Shown: positions 44,124-53,572, counted from the stretch's first letter. The stretch is 64,000 nucleotides of DNA from Mesorhizobium loti (GCF_013170705.1 NZ_CP033334.1:3511501-3575500); one strand, 5' to 3'. The notes: a model not told the origin generated them from the letters alone. A program made the numbers and translations.

Positions 44124-44555
44124 ATGTCTTTTTCGAACTGTCTTCTGGTCATGGCCGGTGGTGCGCTGGGCACGTTGGCGCGCTATCTCGTTTCCACCTG
44201 GGCGCTGCCGGTGAGCAGTGAACTGCCCTGGGGAACCATCATCATCAACATCAGCGGCTCGCTGCTGATCGGCTTCTTCGGCACGCTGACGTTGGCCGGC
44301 GGGCGCTATCCCGCCTCCGAAAGCCTTCGCCTGTTCGTGATGATCGGCCTGTGCGGCGGCTATACGACCTTTTCATCGTTCAGCCTGCAGACGCTCGACC
44401 TGCTGCGCGCCGGCGGCTTCGGCCGGGCGGCGCTCAACATCGGCCTGTCGGTGCTGCTGTGCGTGGGTGCCGTGGCGTTCGGCCACATCGTCGCCGCCCA
44501 GATCAATGGCGGCGCCACGCAGGTCGCACAGAGCATGATCGAGGAGGAGGCTTGA
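44124..44555 (+). CDS. crcB: Fluoride ion channel CrcB (Fluc)
   Basis: 143 aa from ATG 44124, AGAGAGGATC upstream. [34 protein letters not shown] and [18 protein letters not shown] hold the conserved Asn and FxxF fluoride-path residues; four membrane helices. A dual-topology dimer exports fluoride. The leader has a fluoride riboswitch. Confidence 0.93.
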   Translation: MSFSNCLLVMAGGALGTLARYLVSTWALPVSSELPWGTIIINISGSLLIGFFGTLTLAGGRYPASESLRLFVMIGLCGGYTTFSSFSLQTLDLLRAGGFGRAALNIGLSVLLCVGAVAFGHIVAAQINGGATQVAQSMIEEEA

Positions 44556-44585
44556 GGCGGGTTTTGAGGCCTAGGAATTTTTTCC

Positions 44586-44674
44586 TTGACCGGGTGAGGG
44601 CAGTCAGGCTATCATCTCGTCCATGGTGCTGATTTGCGCCAACGACCCGCCGCCGAGGCGGGTTTTGTGTTTTT
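44586..44674 (+). ncRNA. Candidate sRNA / leaderless micro-ORF unit, copy B
   Basis: Promoter TTGACC (44586-44591), 18 bp, TATCAT (44110+500, i.e. 44610-44615); predicted start near 44622. RNA starts ATGGTGCTGATTTGCGCCAA, then a terminator hairpin CCCGCC-GCCGA-GGCGGG (44646-44662) and TTTTGTGTTTTT. About 50 nt long. Two other copies: 43830 (decayed) and 55226. If translated without leader it would begin MVLICANDPP. Confidence 0.65.
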
Positions 44675-44752
44675 GGCGCCTTGTCATGTGACGGCGCTGA
44701 GGCTGCCGATTTTGGACGCCGGCGGGACAGCGCCCCCCTCTGCGAGAATCCG

Positions 44753-45169
44753 ATGACCCAACGCTATGCCACCATCATCACCGACGATGACGGCCGCGAC
44801 ATCGTCAGCGCCATTGGCGAGTTCGAGGGCGCCGCGCCCCGGCCGCGTCTGGGCCGCGTCGAGCCGGTGGCGCCTGGCGTGCTGATCGGCATGGTGCGGG
44901 ATGCGGCCGGCGGCTTTGGTTTTCCGCAAGCCGGCATTGGCGGGCATGCCATCGGTCTCGTATTGGCGCGGCTGAAGGCGCAGGCCAGCATGGCAAAACG
45001 CGCCGGTGCGGCAAAAACTGCCGCGACCGCCAAGCCGAAGCGCGCCAAGCGGGCCAAGCGGGCCAAGAAGAAAACCGGCCGCTCGAGAAAGCCGGTCGGA
45101 TCGATGCCGAAGGCGGGCAAGGCGGCCAGCGATGCCGCCGCAAAGGCGATGGGCCAGGTCGATGGCTGA
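44753..45169 (+). CDS. Prophage-region hypothetical protein with basic tail
   Basis: 138 aa from ATG 44753. N-terminal RYATIITDDDGRDIVSAIGE, then a very basic Ala/Lys-rich C terminus (KPKRAKRAKRAKKKTGRSRK) like histone-like or DNA-packaging accessory proteins. Its stop overlaps the terminase small subunit start by 8 nt. Confidence 0.65.
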   Translation: MTQRYATIITDDDGRDIVSAIGEFEGAAPRPRLGRVEPVAPGVLIGMVRDAAGGFGFPQAGIGGHAIGLVLARLKAQASMAKRAGAAKTAATAKPKRAKRAKRAKKKTGRSRKPVGSMPKAGKAASDAAAKAMGQVDG

Positions 45170-45557
45170 CGAAGCCGGCGCCGGGCCGGCGCGCCGCAAG
45201 ACAAGACCGGCAAGGCGCAAGCCGGCCGGCGAGGCGGCCGCGCCGACGCCTCGGCCGAAGCGGCCGAAAAAGACGCTGGGCGACGACTTTCTCGCCGCCG
45301 TGCGGGCCGATTTCCGCGCCCATGGCGCCGGCGTCATCGCCGAGGTGCGGGCCGACAAGCCCGACCAGTATCTGAAGATCGTGCTTTCAGTCCTGCCCAA
45401 GGATTTCGATGTCGCCGCCGTCAACCATCTGGACGCCCTCAGCGATGAACAGATCCGCAGCCGCATCCGGGCCCTCGAAGCCGTCGTCAGGCCGTTCCTC
45501 GAAGAGCCCGCCGATCGCCGCGAAGACGGAATATTTGGCGCTGCTGGCGGAACTTGA
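45162..45557 (+). CDS. Terminase small subunit-like protein
   Basis: 131 aa from ATG 45162. Basic N terminus (RRKTRPARRKP) then DDFLAAVRADFRAHGAGVIA, YLKIVLSVLPKDFDVAAVNH and LDALSDEQIRSRIRALEAVV, the pattern seen directly before large terminases in rhizobial podo-type prophages. DNA recognition for packaging is the expected role. Confidence 0.6.
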   Translation: MADEAGAGPARRKTRPARRKPAGEAAAPTPRPKRPKKTLGDDFLAAVRADFRAHGAGVIAEVRADKPDQYLKIVLSVLPKDFDVAAVNHLDALSDEQIRSRIRALEAVVRPFLEEPADRREDGIFGAAGGT

Positions 45558-46227
45558 CCGCCGCAGACGCAGCAACCAGCTGGCGGCGTACAGACCGTAT
45601 CCGCGCCAGGCCGAATTTCACGCGGCTGGAGCGGTCAACCGCGAGCGCCTGTTCATGGCCGGCAACCAGCTCGGCAAGACCAGGGCCGGCGGCGCGGAAT
45701 GGGCGATGCATCTGACCGGCCGCTATCCCGCCTGGTGGCAAGGCAAGGTTTTCGACACGCCTGTACGGCTTTGGGCGGCCGGCGTGACCGGCGAGGGCAC
45801 GCGCGACAACCCGCAGCGCGTGCTGGTCGGCCCACCGCAACAGCAGGCGGCCTTGGGCACCGGCATGATCCCGGCGGATGCCATTCGTCAGACCATCATG
45901 GGCCGTGGCGCGCCGGGCGCGCTCGACAGCGTCGTGGTGCGCCATGGTGGCGGCGGCGATGTGCAGGCCGGCGAGAGCGTGCTGTCGTTCAAGAGTTTCG
46001 AGAAGGGCCGCGAGAAATGGCAGGGCGAGACGCTGCACGGCGTCTGGTTCGACGAGGAGCCGCCGCTCGACATCTATTCCGAAGGCCTGACCCGCACCAA
46101 TGCGACCGGCGGGATAACGATCGTCACCTTCACGCCGCTGCTCGGCATGAGCGATGTGGTGCTGCTGTTCCTGTCGGCGGGTGAGGTGGAGAGGATGGCG
46201 AAGGGGTCAACCGCCGCGAAACCATGA
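45535..46227 (+). pseudogene. Terminase large subunit, N-terminal part (interrupted)
   Basis: About 230 aa from TTG 45535. Walker A AGNQLGKTRAGGAEWAM and Walker B GVWFDEEPPLDIYSE with TFTPLLGMSDVVLLFL belong to the packaging ATPase half. It then loses homology after VLLFLS and stops at 46227. The remaining half is 48467-49222, so a ~2.2 kb insert splits the gene. Confidence 0.85.
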
Positions 46228-46293
46228 TCCGCAATACCGCTTTTGCGGCAACCGGTGGCCGGGTAGCGTCGGGCGCGACGTTCGGGATCCCAC

Positions 46294-46647
46294 ATGCGCC
46301 AGATTGCGGAACTGCTTCTCCTTTGCGCCTTGCTTTCGGCCTGTAGCGGCAGCGGCGATTGGCGCGCCGATGCAATCAGTGCCGCCGAAGGCAAGATGCA
46401 CAAGCTGGTGAGCGATCCTTCCGCCACATTCTCACATGTGCAGCTTACCGGCGACAGTTCGTCCGGCCAGACCTGCGGCGTCATCACCGCCAAGGTCGGC
46501 ACCTTCACCAAGCAGGCGCGCTTCATCGTCTATATCGACAACACCGCCGGCCCGTTTGTCGAGCCGGGCATGGGCCAGTCCATGTCGCGGGCCGACTTCG
46601 ACTGGGCCTGGAAGAATGATTGCTTGAACGAGGGGTATAAGAGCTAG
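46294..46647 (+). CDS. Putative small lipoprotein
   Basis: 117 aa. Lipoprotein signal with the lipobox in LLLCALLSACSGSG. The mature domain (HVQLTGDSSSGQTCGVITAK, RFIVYIDNTAGPFVE, DFDWAWKNDCLNEGY) has a Cys pair. First gene of the insert in the terminase; function unknown. Confidence 0.75.
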   Translation: MRQIAELLLLCALLSACSGSGDWRADAISAAEGKMHKLVSDPSATFSHVQLTGDSSSGQTCGVITAKVGTFTKQARFIVYIDNTAGPFVEPGMGQSMSRADFDWAWKNDCLNEGYKS

Positions 46648-46679
46648 GTGGGCCTCGGAACCTGGGGGCCTGAACTTGC

Positions 46680-47141
46680 TCACTCCACCTCCCGCGCCAC
46701 CATCCGGTCCAGGTTTTCGTTCAGCCGCCTGAGCATGCCCAGCAGCGTCGCCACCTCGTCCTCGCTGAAACCGGCCAGTGCCTCGTCCCTGCCTTCGTCC
46801 AGCGCCTCGCGCGCGGCGGGCAGTTTTTTCAGCGCCGCTTCGGTCAACGAGATCAGGCTGCTGCGGCCATCATTGGGGTCGGGCGTGCGGCGGATCAGGC
46901 CGTCGCGTTCCATGCGCGCCAGCATCTGCGCCATGGATGGTTGCTCGATCTTGGCGAAGCGCGCCAGTTCCTTCTGCGACATCGCCGCGCCGTCGCGCAG
47001 GAGATAGATCACCGGCATCTGGCCGATCGAGAAGCCGAAGGCTTTCACCCGCCGCTCGCCAAGGCGGGCGAGGCTGCGCGCTGCCATGTTGATGAGTGGG
47101 GCGGGGTTCGAGAACAGGGTCCAGTCGGTCATGACTTGCAT
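46680..47141 (-). CDS. MarR-family regulator
   Basis: 153 aa (or 150 from ATG 47132). MPVIYLLRDGAAMSQKELAR, then FAKIEQPSMAQMLARMERDG and LIRRTPDPNDGRSSLISLTE form the MarR winged helix. Divergent from the FAD monooxygenase, 57 bp apart with overlapping palindromes between, the standard MarR-effector-gene arrangement. Confidence 0.9.
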   Translation of the reverse strand: MQVMTDWTLFSNPAPLINMAARSLARLGERRVKAFGFSIGQMPVIYLLRDGAAMSQKELARFAKIEQPSMAQMLARMERDGLIRRTPDPNDGRSSLISLTEAALKKLPAAREALDEGRDEALAGFSEDEVATLLGMLRRLNENLDRMVAREVE

Positions 47142-47145
47142 TGGT

Positions 47146-47173
47146 GCCTATGTTTATTGTATAGGCTCCTATA
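47146..47173. promoter_or_regulatory. MarR operator-like palindromes
   Basis: GCCTAT-N9-ATAGGC (47146-47166) overlaps TATAGG-CT-CCTATA (47160-47173) in the 57-bp gap between the divergent marR and monooxygenase genes. Confidence 0.55.
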
Positions 47174-47197
47174 TAAATCAATGCGAGACCCCTGTCC

Positions 47198-48352
47198 ATG
47201 ACCGGAATCCCTTTGCGCATCGCCATCATCGGCGCCGGCCCCGCGGGCTTGACGCTGGCGCGCATCCTGCATCTCAACGGCATCGCCGCCACCGTCTTCG
47301 AGCGCGAGGCGCATGCGCTGGTCCGGCCGCAGGGTGGCACGCTCGATCTGCATGTCGACTCCGGCCAGCTCGCCTTGCGGCGCGCCGGCCTCGAAAAGGA
47401 ATTCCTGCGCATCGCCCGCTACGAGGACCAGGGCAGCCGGCTCTACGACAAGGACGGCCGGCTGGTGCTGGCCGATGACGATGACAGCGGCGACCGGCCG
47501 GAAGTCGACCGCTCGGCGCTGCGCGACATCCTGCTTGCCTCGCTGCCGGAAGGCAGCGTGCAATGGGGCAGGGAGCTGCGCGAGGTCCATGCGCGCCCCG
47601 ACGGCGCCTATGACCTGGCCTTCGGCGCCGACCTGCTCGGCCCGTTCGACCTCGTCGTCGGCGCCGACGGCGCCTGGTCGCGGGTGCGGCCGCTGGTCTC
47701 GCGCTACCGGCCGCAATATACAGGGCTGACCTTCATCGAATTCGGCATCGACGATGTCGACGCCAGCCATCCCGAACTGTCGAAGCTGGTCGGGCGCGGC
47801 AAGATCGGCGCCGAGGGCGACGGCCGCGGCATGATCGTGCAGCGCAACGCCAATGCGCATCTGCGCGGCTATGCCATCTTCCGCGTGCCCGCCGACTGGG
47901 CGGAGAGGACGTTCGATTTCGCTTCGCCGGCGGCGGCGCGAGCCCGCCTGATGGCCGAATTCGAGGGCTGGGCGCCGGAGCTCGTCGCTCTGATCGCGGC
48001 CAGCAACGACAATATCGTGGCCCGCGCCATCCACGCGCTGCCGATCGGCCACCATTGGCCGAACCGGGTCGGCGTGACGCTGCTGGGGGACGCCGCCCAT
48101 GTCATGTCGCCCTTCGGCGGCGAGGGCGTCAACGCCGCCATGCTCGACGCGGCCGAACTCGCCCGCCACCTGGTCGAGGCCGGTGACTGGAGGCAAGCCG
48201 TGAAGCTTTACGAACAGGAGATGTTCGAGCGCGTGGTGGAACCCGCCACGCATGCCGCGGAGGCGGCTGCGACAGAGCTGTCGCATATCGGGCTGGAGCT
48301 GACGCTGGAGCATGTGCGGCAGCATGCGCAGATGCGGGCGGTGGCTGGGTAA
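47198..48352 (+). CDS. TetX-like FAD-dependent monooxygenase
   Basis: 384 aa. FAD motif IAIIGAGPAGLTLARILHLN, the segment GGTLDLHVDSGQLALRRAGL that matches tetracycline-inactivating TetX enzymes closely, and the second FAD motif GDAAHVMSPFGGEGVNAAML. No membrane anchor. It likely hydroxylates an aromatic or polyketide-like compound; tetracycline activity is a possibility, not shown. Regulated by the divergent MarR protein. Confidence 0.88.
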   Translation: MTGIPLRIAIIGAGPAGLTLARILHLNGIAATVFEREAHALVRPQGGTLDLHVDSGQLALRRAGLEKEFLRIARYEDQGSRLYDKDGRLVLADDDDSGDRPEVDRSALRDILLASLPEGSVQWGRELREVHARPDGAYDLAFGADLLGPFDLVVGADGAWSRVRPLVSRYRPQYTGLTFIEFGIDDVDASHPELSKLVGRGKIGAEGDGRGMIVQRNANAHLRGYAIFRVPADWAERTFDFASPAAARARLMAEFEGWAPELVALIAASNDNIVARAIHALPIGHHWPNRVGVTLLGDAAHVMSPFGGEGVNAAMLDAAELARHLVEAGDWRQAVKLYEQEMFERVVEPATHAAEAAATELSHIGLELTLEHVRQHAQMRAVAG

Positions 48353-48466
48353 AAAGATCGAAAAGCGCGCTCCGCCTTCTCCCAAGAACTGTCGCATCCG
48401 ACCCCAAAAAACCACGCCTGAACAGCGCCATGCAGTGGTCATCTCACAAGCTGAATCAGGCCCGCC

Positions 48467-49222
48467 ATGTCCCGTCACGTCACCTTCATGACCATCGACG
48501 ATGCCGCGCATTATTCGCCCGAAGAACGCAAGGCGATCGTTGCTGCCTATCCCGAACATGAGCGCGAGGCCCGCGCCCAGGGCATTCCCGTGCTGGGCTC
48601 GGGCCGCATCTTTCCCGTCGCCGAGGCGCTGATTGTCTGCGAGCCGTTCCGGCTGCCGCGCTATTGGCCGCGCATCGGCGCGCTCGATTTCGGCTGGGAC
48701 CATCCTTCCGCCGCCGTCGAGCTCGCCTGGGATACGGAAGCCGATGTCGTCTATGTCACCAAATCAGCGCGGGCCTCTCAGCAGACGCCGGCCATGCAGA
48801 CGCTGACCCTGAAACCCTGGGGCGAATGGCTGCCCTTCGCCTGGCCGCGCGACGGCCGCCGCGAGACGCTGGAAGGGGCGGGGGTGGCGCTTGCCAAACA
48901 ATATGCGGCGCACGGGCTGAACATGCTGTCGCGCCACGCGCAATTTCCCGACGGCTCGGTCTCGGTCGAGGCCGGGCTGATGGAGATGCTCGACCGCATG
49001 CAATCCGGCCGCTTCAAGGTGTTCTCCACCCTCGGCGAGTGGCTCGAGGAATTCAGGATTTTCCATCGCAAGGATGGTCAGGTTGTAAAACTGCGCGACG
49101 ATTTGATGGCGGCGACCCGTTATGGCGTGATGATGCTGCGCGAGGCGGTGGTCGACCCGGCGGAGTTCAAGGCAGCGCGACGGCCGGCGGGGCAGAGCGA
49201 CCCGCTGGGGGCGTTTCGGTAA
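48467..49222 (+). pseudogene. Terminase large subunit, C-terminal part (interrupted)
   Basis: 251 aa open from ATG 48467 to 49222. SRHVTFMTIDDAAHYSPEER, then GIPVLGSGRIFPV and ALDFGWDHPSAAVELAWD (nuclease-domain acidic residues), DDLMAATRYGVMML, is the C-terminal nuclease half of a podo-type large terminase. An in-frame stop at 48452 and the 2.2 kb insert separate it from the ATPase half. Confidence 0.85.
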
Positions 49223-49578
49223 CTTCCACACTTCGTCATTCTCGGGCCTGACCCGAGACTCCATGCCGCGACACCGGCCGAAGACTGCGGCGGAACAGAA
49301 TTCCGTACCGTAGCGGCGCTCATGCGTCTCGGCATGGATGCCTTGGGCTGCGGAGCAGCTCCTATGGTCTGCGCCGCGTCGCTCCCTCCTTGCTTCGCCC
49401 ATGGATGACGACGCACGGGGCGCTAGGGCCGCGCCTAGTCCGCAACGTCGGCCGGTCCCTCCCAGAAACATCGATCCGACAAACCCGCGAACGCAGCAGC
49501 GTCCGCGCGATCCGGCCGTGCCGTGATCGCCGGTGCGGCGCGTCCTTTGTCTAGAGCCATTCGAGCAGGAAGCCGCCA
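49223..49578. other. Intergenic region with class II repeat and duplicated leader
   Basis: About 356 bp. 49230-49410 holds a class II element (TCTCGGGCCTGACCCGAGA; CATGCGTCTCGGCATGGATG; CTCCCTCCTTGCTTCGCCCA). From 49466 the sequence is nearly identical to 59000 onward. No gene supported. Confidence 0.5.
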
Positions 49579-49722
49579 ATGGTCCACGTCATCCCGCTCT
49601 CCATTGTCCGGCGCCGGCTCGATACCGGCAGCACGCCGCAATATCCCCAGGGATCGCCGATCGGCGGCGCCATGCAGGGTTTTGGCGAACATCTTTCCGC
49701 TGTCGCCGAGCGCTACCAGCAG
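49466..49722 (+). repeat. Duplicated segment, copy 1 (copy 2 at 59000-59257)
   Basis: About 257 bp nearly identical to 59000-59257, covering the leader and first 48 codons of the carrier gene. Differences seen: AAACCC versus AACCCCC near 49478 and GGTGCGG versus GGCGCGG. In copy 2 the next base joins directly to the equivalent of 51171. Confidence 0.9.
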
Positions 49723-52173
49723 ATGAAGGACCAGCAGGAGGCGTTCGACGCCGGCGCGCCGCCGCTTCAACGGCCAGATCGCGCAGGCCGAAGACGAGGT
49801 GACGGCGAACGCGCCGGCTGACGGTGCCGGCCTGCATGACGCCATGTATGGCCAGGTCGATCCGTACAATGGCCGGGTGGTGAAGACCGGCCTGTTCGAC
49901 AAGCTGTTTGCCGCTGCCTTGCCAAACATGCCCGAGAGCCAGCGCGCCGCTTTCGTCGGACAGAAGGAGACGATGCGTCGAACCGGCGCGCTGCGCATGG
50001 CGGCACGGCAGCTTCAGCGGCGCAAGGACTATGAACAGGCCGAGGTCGACACGGTGCTGAAGACCAGCGCCATCGCCATCGGCAACGCCAACCCCGACGA
50101 TCACGTCACCTTCGAAGCAGCCCGGCAGTAGGGGCTCGACCTGATCGACAAGATGGGGCTCGACCCGGGGATCAGGCAGCAGATGTCCAAGGACCGGTAC
50201 GGCACCGCCGCCAAGGCGCGGTTCGAAGCGCTGATTGCCAAGGACCCGAGGCGGGCGCTGGAGGTGTTTGGGGTGGGGGCGGCGGCCTCCGGCAGCGAGG
50301 CCACGGGCGATAGCGCGCAGACTGAGGGTAGCTCCTTGCCAGGCAGCCCAGACATGGCTGCGGGGAAAGGTGACCGCGTTGGCACGCCGACCCCGGATGA
50401 ACGCATAGCACAGGCGTTCAGGGACGACCTTCCGCAGGAGGAACAGGATGCGCTGTCCTTAAAGGCAAAGCTGGCCAAGTTTACCCAGGACATCGAGACG
50501 CGCGTCGCGCTCGCTCGCGCCGAGGCCGAAGCGCCAGACGAAATCGCCCGCACAGGCACCTACTCGGGCAGCATGCCAGGCAGGGATGCCTACAGAGCCA
50601 TCTATGGCCTCGACGAGGGTGACAGGCGCCTGAAGGCTCTTGAGCGGCGGGCCGATGTCGGGAAGCAAGTCTTCGACATGGGCACCATGCCGAACCAAGC
50701 GATCCATGCCGCCCTTCGCGATGCTGATGCGGGGCCGAACGCTTCGCAGGAAGACCAGGCGCTCCATGAGGCAACCGCCGTCGCGGCAAAGCTGGTCCTG
50801 GAGAGGAGACGTGCCGATCCCGGTGGCTACGTCAGCGAATTGTCTCCGGAGATCGCCGCAGGCTGGAAGGCTGTACTTGGCAATGGGCCTTCCGATCCAG
50901 CGGCTTTTGACCAAGACACATACGACAAAACGCTAGCCTTGTCTGTCGCCCGGCAAAAAGCATTGGGCATCGATGATGAAAATCTTCAGCCCGTGCCGCT
51001 CTCCATTCTCCTTAGGCTTGCCGAGGACCGTGACAGCGGAAGCATGGACGTCATGGACAGTTACGCGAAGGCAAGCGCGTTGTTCGTGCGCACGAAAGAT
51101 CCTGTCGTGCGGGCAGCCCTGGTCCGGGAATTGGATGATACCGGTCTGGGTGGAATTCTCCCTGGCGGCAAGCCGGGCCTTTCGGCGGGCGAGGTGTTTC
51201 GGGAGGACGCCAAAGCCCTTGGCAAGGTCGCTGCGAATGCCGGGATCGCCGTCGCCAACGTAAATGATTGGTTTGCCTATGGCATGTCCGGAGGAACGAT
51301 CAGCCCTCCCGATTACAAGCACGCCTACTACGAGCCTTCGAACAATGTCGAGAAGCTGATGATGCGTCAGGGACTGACGCATTGGGTTGGGCGATACCGG
51401 TGCCCGGGGTTGGTCGAGCCGTTGAAGGCGCAATACCGGGGGCGGTTGAATCGGTTGGTTCTAGAGCGGCCGGTCGAGCAGAAGGCCCAATCAGAAAGTC
51501 CTTTGCAAGTTCGGAGGGAGCGAATGCTTCGATCCCCGAGACAGCTCCCGGCCAGGTCGAGAAGGTGATTGCCGGGCAATCGGCCGGCATACCGGCCAAG
51601 CCGCAGCCGACGGATTTCTCCAAGCAGCCCACGATATCGCTTGAAGCCGCCGTGGAGCTTCCAATCGCTGACTCCAACGCCCTCTCTGGCGTTAAGACGC
51701 TCAGCCCCTTGCAGGGCGCTCGCCAGACGATCCGTTCGCCTCGGAAGTCAAAGTTGGACCGCAAGATGATCGCCGCGGTGGCGAGCGAGCTATTTGCCAG
51801 AGACCCCGATCGCGTAGAGCTCCCCGCCGCAAAATTTGGCGAGGCGACTACAAATAATTACCGAAAAGGATATGCTCAGGCGAACCCTAACGTGAACGTC
51901 AAGGATTTGGTAATCCACCATCAAGCTGAGCAGCAATTACTGAAGAGGCTCCCAAATTTCTTATCGGAGAAGAAGATCAACTCGGTAGAAAATCTCCGCG
52001 GGATCCCCAAGGATCTAAACGATATTCTGCATCTTGTTATCCTTAGGGGGGAAAATGACGAATTCTACGCAAAGTACCCGAATCCTACAGAGCGGCAAAT
52101 TCTGGATCATTCGGAAATGATGGATAAGAAGTATGGTCACCATTTCGTCCCGCCTGTCGGGAAATATAGGTGA
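49579..52173 (+). pseudogene. Phage virion/ejection-type protein carrying a C-terminal HNH-like nuclease toxin (frameshifted)
   Basis: Spans ~865 codons from ATG 49579 (CAGGAAG upstream). Three lesions: a frameshift near 49750 (EAFDAG to RRRFNGQIAQ), an in-frame TAG at 50129 between FEAARQ and GLDLIDKMG, and loss of one G in the run at 51371-51374 (MMRQG). The N-terminal ~590 residues are helical, Ala/Asp-rich, as in podovirus internal-core proteins. After the junction TDALGWAIPxPGVGRAVE comes a ~200-residue toxin: VIHH, ENLRGIPKDLND, ILHLVILRG and KYGHHFVPPVG, with His...Asn...His as in HNH/EndoVII-fold toxins. An immunity gene follows 3 nt after the stop. The toxin part alone is open (51268-52173). 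Confidence 0.8.
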
Positions 52174-52176
52174 GTA

Positions 52177-52614
52177 ATGGATTATTATTATGTACAGCCA
52201 TTTGTTGCCGGCGATTTTGGCAAAAACACGGTTCTCGACAACCGCGTTCACCCGCCGATTGTGCACAAACTCCACTATGAGATCGATGTTTGGATTGGCG
52301 ATGTCCTGATCAGGAGCTTTCCTTGCTATCTTGTCACCAAAGAAGCTGAGCGGGAATTGTTGGAGATAGGTGTATCAGGGATAACGTTTGCCGATGTCGA
52401 GGTGACAGCCTCGGAGCTGTTTCATCGGCTGCAGCCAAGCACGAAACTTCCATCTTTCGTGTGGATGAAGATCCAAGGGCGGCCGGGACATGATGACTTC
52501 GGCATGGCCCCGAACCACGAACTTGTCGTCTCAGAGCGGGCTCTGGAAGTATTTGAACGCCTCGGCAATGAGTCGGCTGGGATTCGTTTATTTGACGAGC
52601 CGGAAGAGGATTGA
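52177..52614 (+). CDS. Immunity protein, copy 1 (cognate to first toxin)
   Basis: 145 aa, ATG 52177. DYYYVQPFVAGDFGKNTVLD, then HPPIVHKLHYEIDVWIGDVL, FPCYLVTKEA and LPSFVWMKIQGRPGHDDFGM define a family present five times in the window and always directly after an HNH-type toxin or its relic. Lower GC than the phage genes. Expected to bind and block the nuclease. Confidence 0.75.
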   Translation: MDYYYVQPFVAGDFGKNTVLDNRVHPPIVHKLHYEIDVWIGDVLIRSFPCYLVTKEAERELLEIGVSGITFADVEVTASELFHRLQPSTKLPSFVWMKIQGRPGHDDFGMAPNHELVVSERALEVFERLGNESAGIRLFDEPEED

Positions 52615-52731
52615 CTGATCTGGCACTAAGTTGACAGCGCACTGTCTCGTGCCAAATAAGCCTCTGGGTTAAGCATCTGCCTGCCACGCTATCAAATAGT
52701 GCACTGTCACCGTAATCCATTCAGATTGTTA

Positions 52732-52958
52732 GAAGGTACAGAGTACAATGCGGCTAGTAACGCCGCTGACAACACCAATCACACTATCCGCCGCAAGCTA
52801 GGGCTTGCCGGCAAACTCGTGGATGTGCATGAAATCAAGCCAGTGAAGTTTGGCGGTAGCCCGACGGCATCTCTAACAAGATCATCCTGCCACGCGACGT
52901 TCATCGAAAACAGGTTACGCCATGGTGGGAGCAGTTAAAGAAAGACCTAGGAGCATAG
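52732..52958 (+). pseudogene. Relic of a second-type HNH nuclease toxin (SUKH-linked)
   Basis: In-frame EYNAASNAADNTNHTIRRKL, then VDVHEIKPVKFGGSPTA, a frameshift near 52868, and SNKIILPRDVHRKQVTPWWE with LKKDLGA to TAG 52956. The His (VHEIKP), Asn (SNK) and His (RDVH) are those of a small HNH toxin tail. It ends 2 nt before the SUKH immunity gene. Confidence 0.65.
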
Positions 52959-52960
52959 CG

Positions 52961-53353
52961 ATGGGATATAGTTTAACCGAAGGAGAGCTTGATGCGCCGG
53001 CTGAAGCCTCGCTGGTCGATGGCCTGTCCGCACGCCTGGGAGTCGCGCTGCCCAAGGATTACACCGATTTCCTCAAGGAGCATAATGGAGGCGAAGGTTT
53101 CATCGGCGATAGCTATATTGTTTTCTTTAAAGCCGAAGAATTGGTGCAATTCAACATAGAGTATGAGGTTGAGAAGTATGCGCCGGGCATCCTCCTATTC
53201 GGATCGAACGGAGCGGGTGAAGGCTATGGCTTTGACACTGACGATGCGGCCATGCCAATCGTGCAGATCCCATTCATTGGTATGGATCGGCGATACGCTG
53301 ACATCGTTGCGCGTGACCTCGCCGATCTATTCTCTCGGTTGGAAGAGGACTGA
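52961..53353 (+). CDS. SUKH (SMI1/KNR4) family immunity protein
   Basis: 130 aa from ATG 52961 with TAGGAG upstream. LGVALPKDYTDFLKEHNGGE, FFKAEELVQFNIEYEVEKY and GILLFGSNGAGEGYGFDTDD are the SUKH-1 pattern. SUKH proteins neutralise many nuclease toxins; the HNH relic just upstream is the likely former partner. Confidence 0.88.
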   Translation: MGYSLTEGELDAPAEASLVDGLSARLGVALPKDYTDFLKEHNGGEGFIGDSYIVFFKAEELVQFNIEYEVEKYAPGILLFGSNGAGEGYGFDTDDAAMPIVQIPFIGMDRRYADIVARDLADLFSRLEED

Positions 53354-53355
53354 AA

Positions 53356-53562
53356 ATGAGCAACCAAAATGAATACTCGCGCCCCAAGGGCATGGAGCTG
53401 TTTGAGATCACACCGATTATTGTTGGTGGCGATCCAGTCAGTTTGGAGAACAAGATCTGGTTGACCAGACAAGAGCATTTTGAAGTGGTGCGCTTCTGGA
53501 ATCGAACGATCGAAATTCAGCGTAAGGCGGCGCTGGAGAAGGCGGCGCGGGCGGATCGTTAG
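53356..53562 (+). CDS. Small protein resembling the SUKH-linked toxin tail
   Basis: 68 aa, starting 3 nt after the SUKH gene. FEITPIIVGGDPV, LENKIWLTRQEHFEVVRFWN aligns with HEIKPVKFGGSPT, SNKIILPRDVHRKQVTPWW of the HNH relic: the Asn and second His are kept but the first His is Phe. It may be an inactive toxin-like partner or a second immunity factor. Confidence 0.55.
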   Translation: MSNQNEYSRPKGMELFEITPIIVGGDPVSLENKIWLTRQEHFEVVRFWNRTIEIQRKAALEKAARADR

Positions 53563-53572
53563 GGCGCGGCTA

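Noticed and set aside
44623..44700. MVLICANDPPPRRVLCFWRLVM as a certain gene
   Set aside because: The terminator hairpin lies inside it and copy C diverges after the hairpin, so RNA function is at least as likely; kept as part of the RNA candidate.
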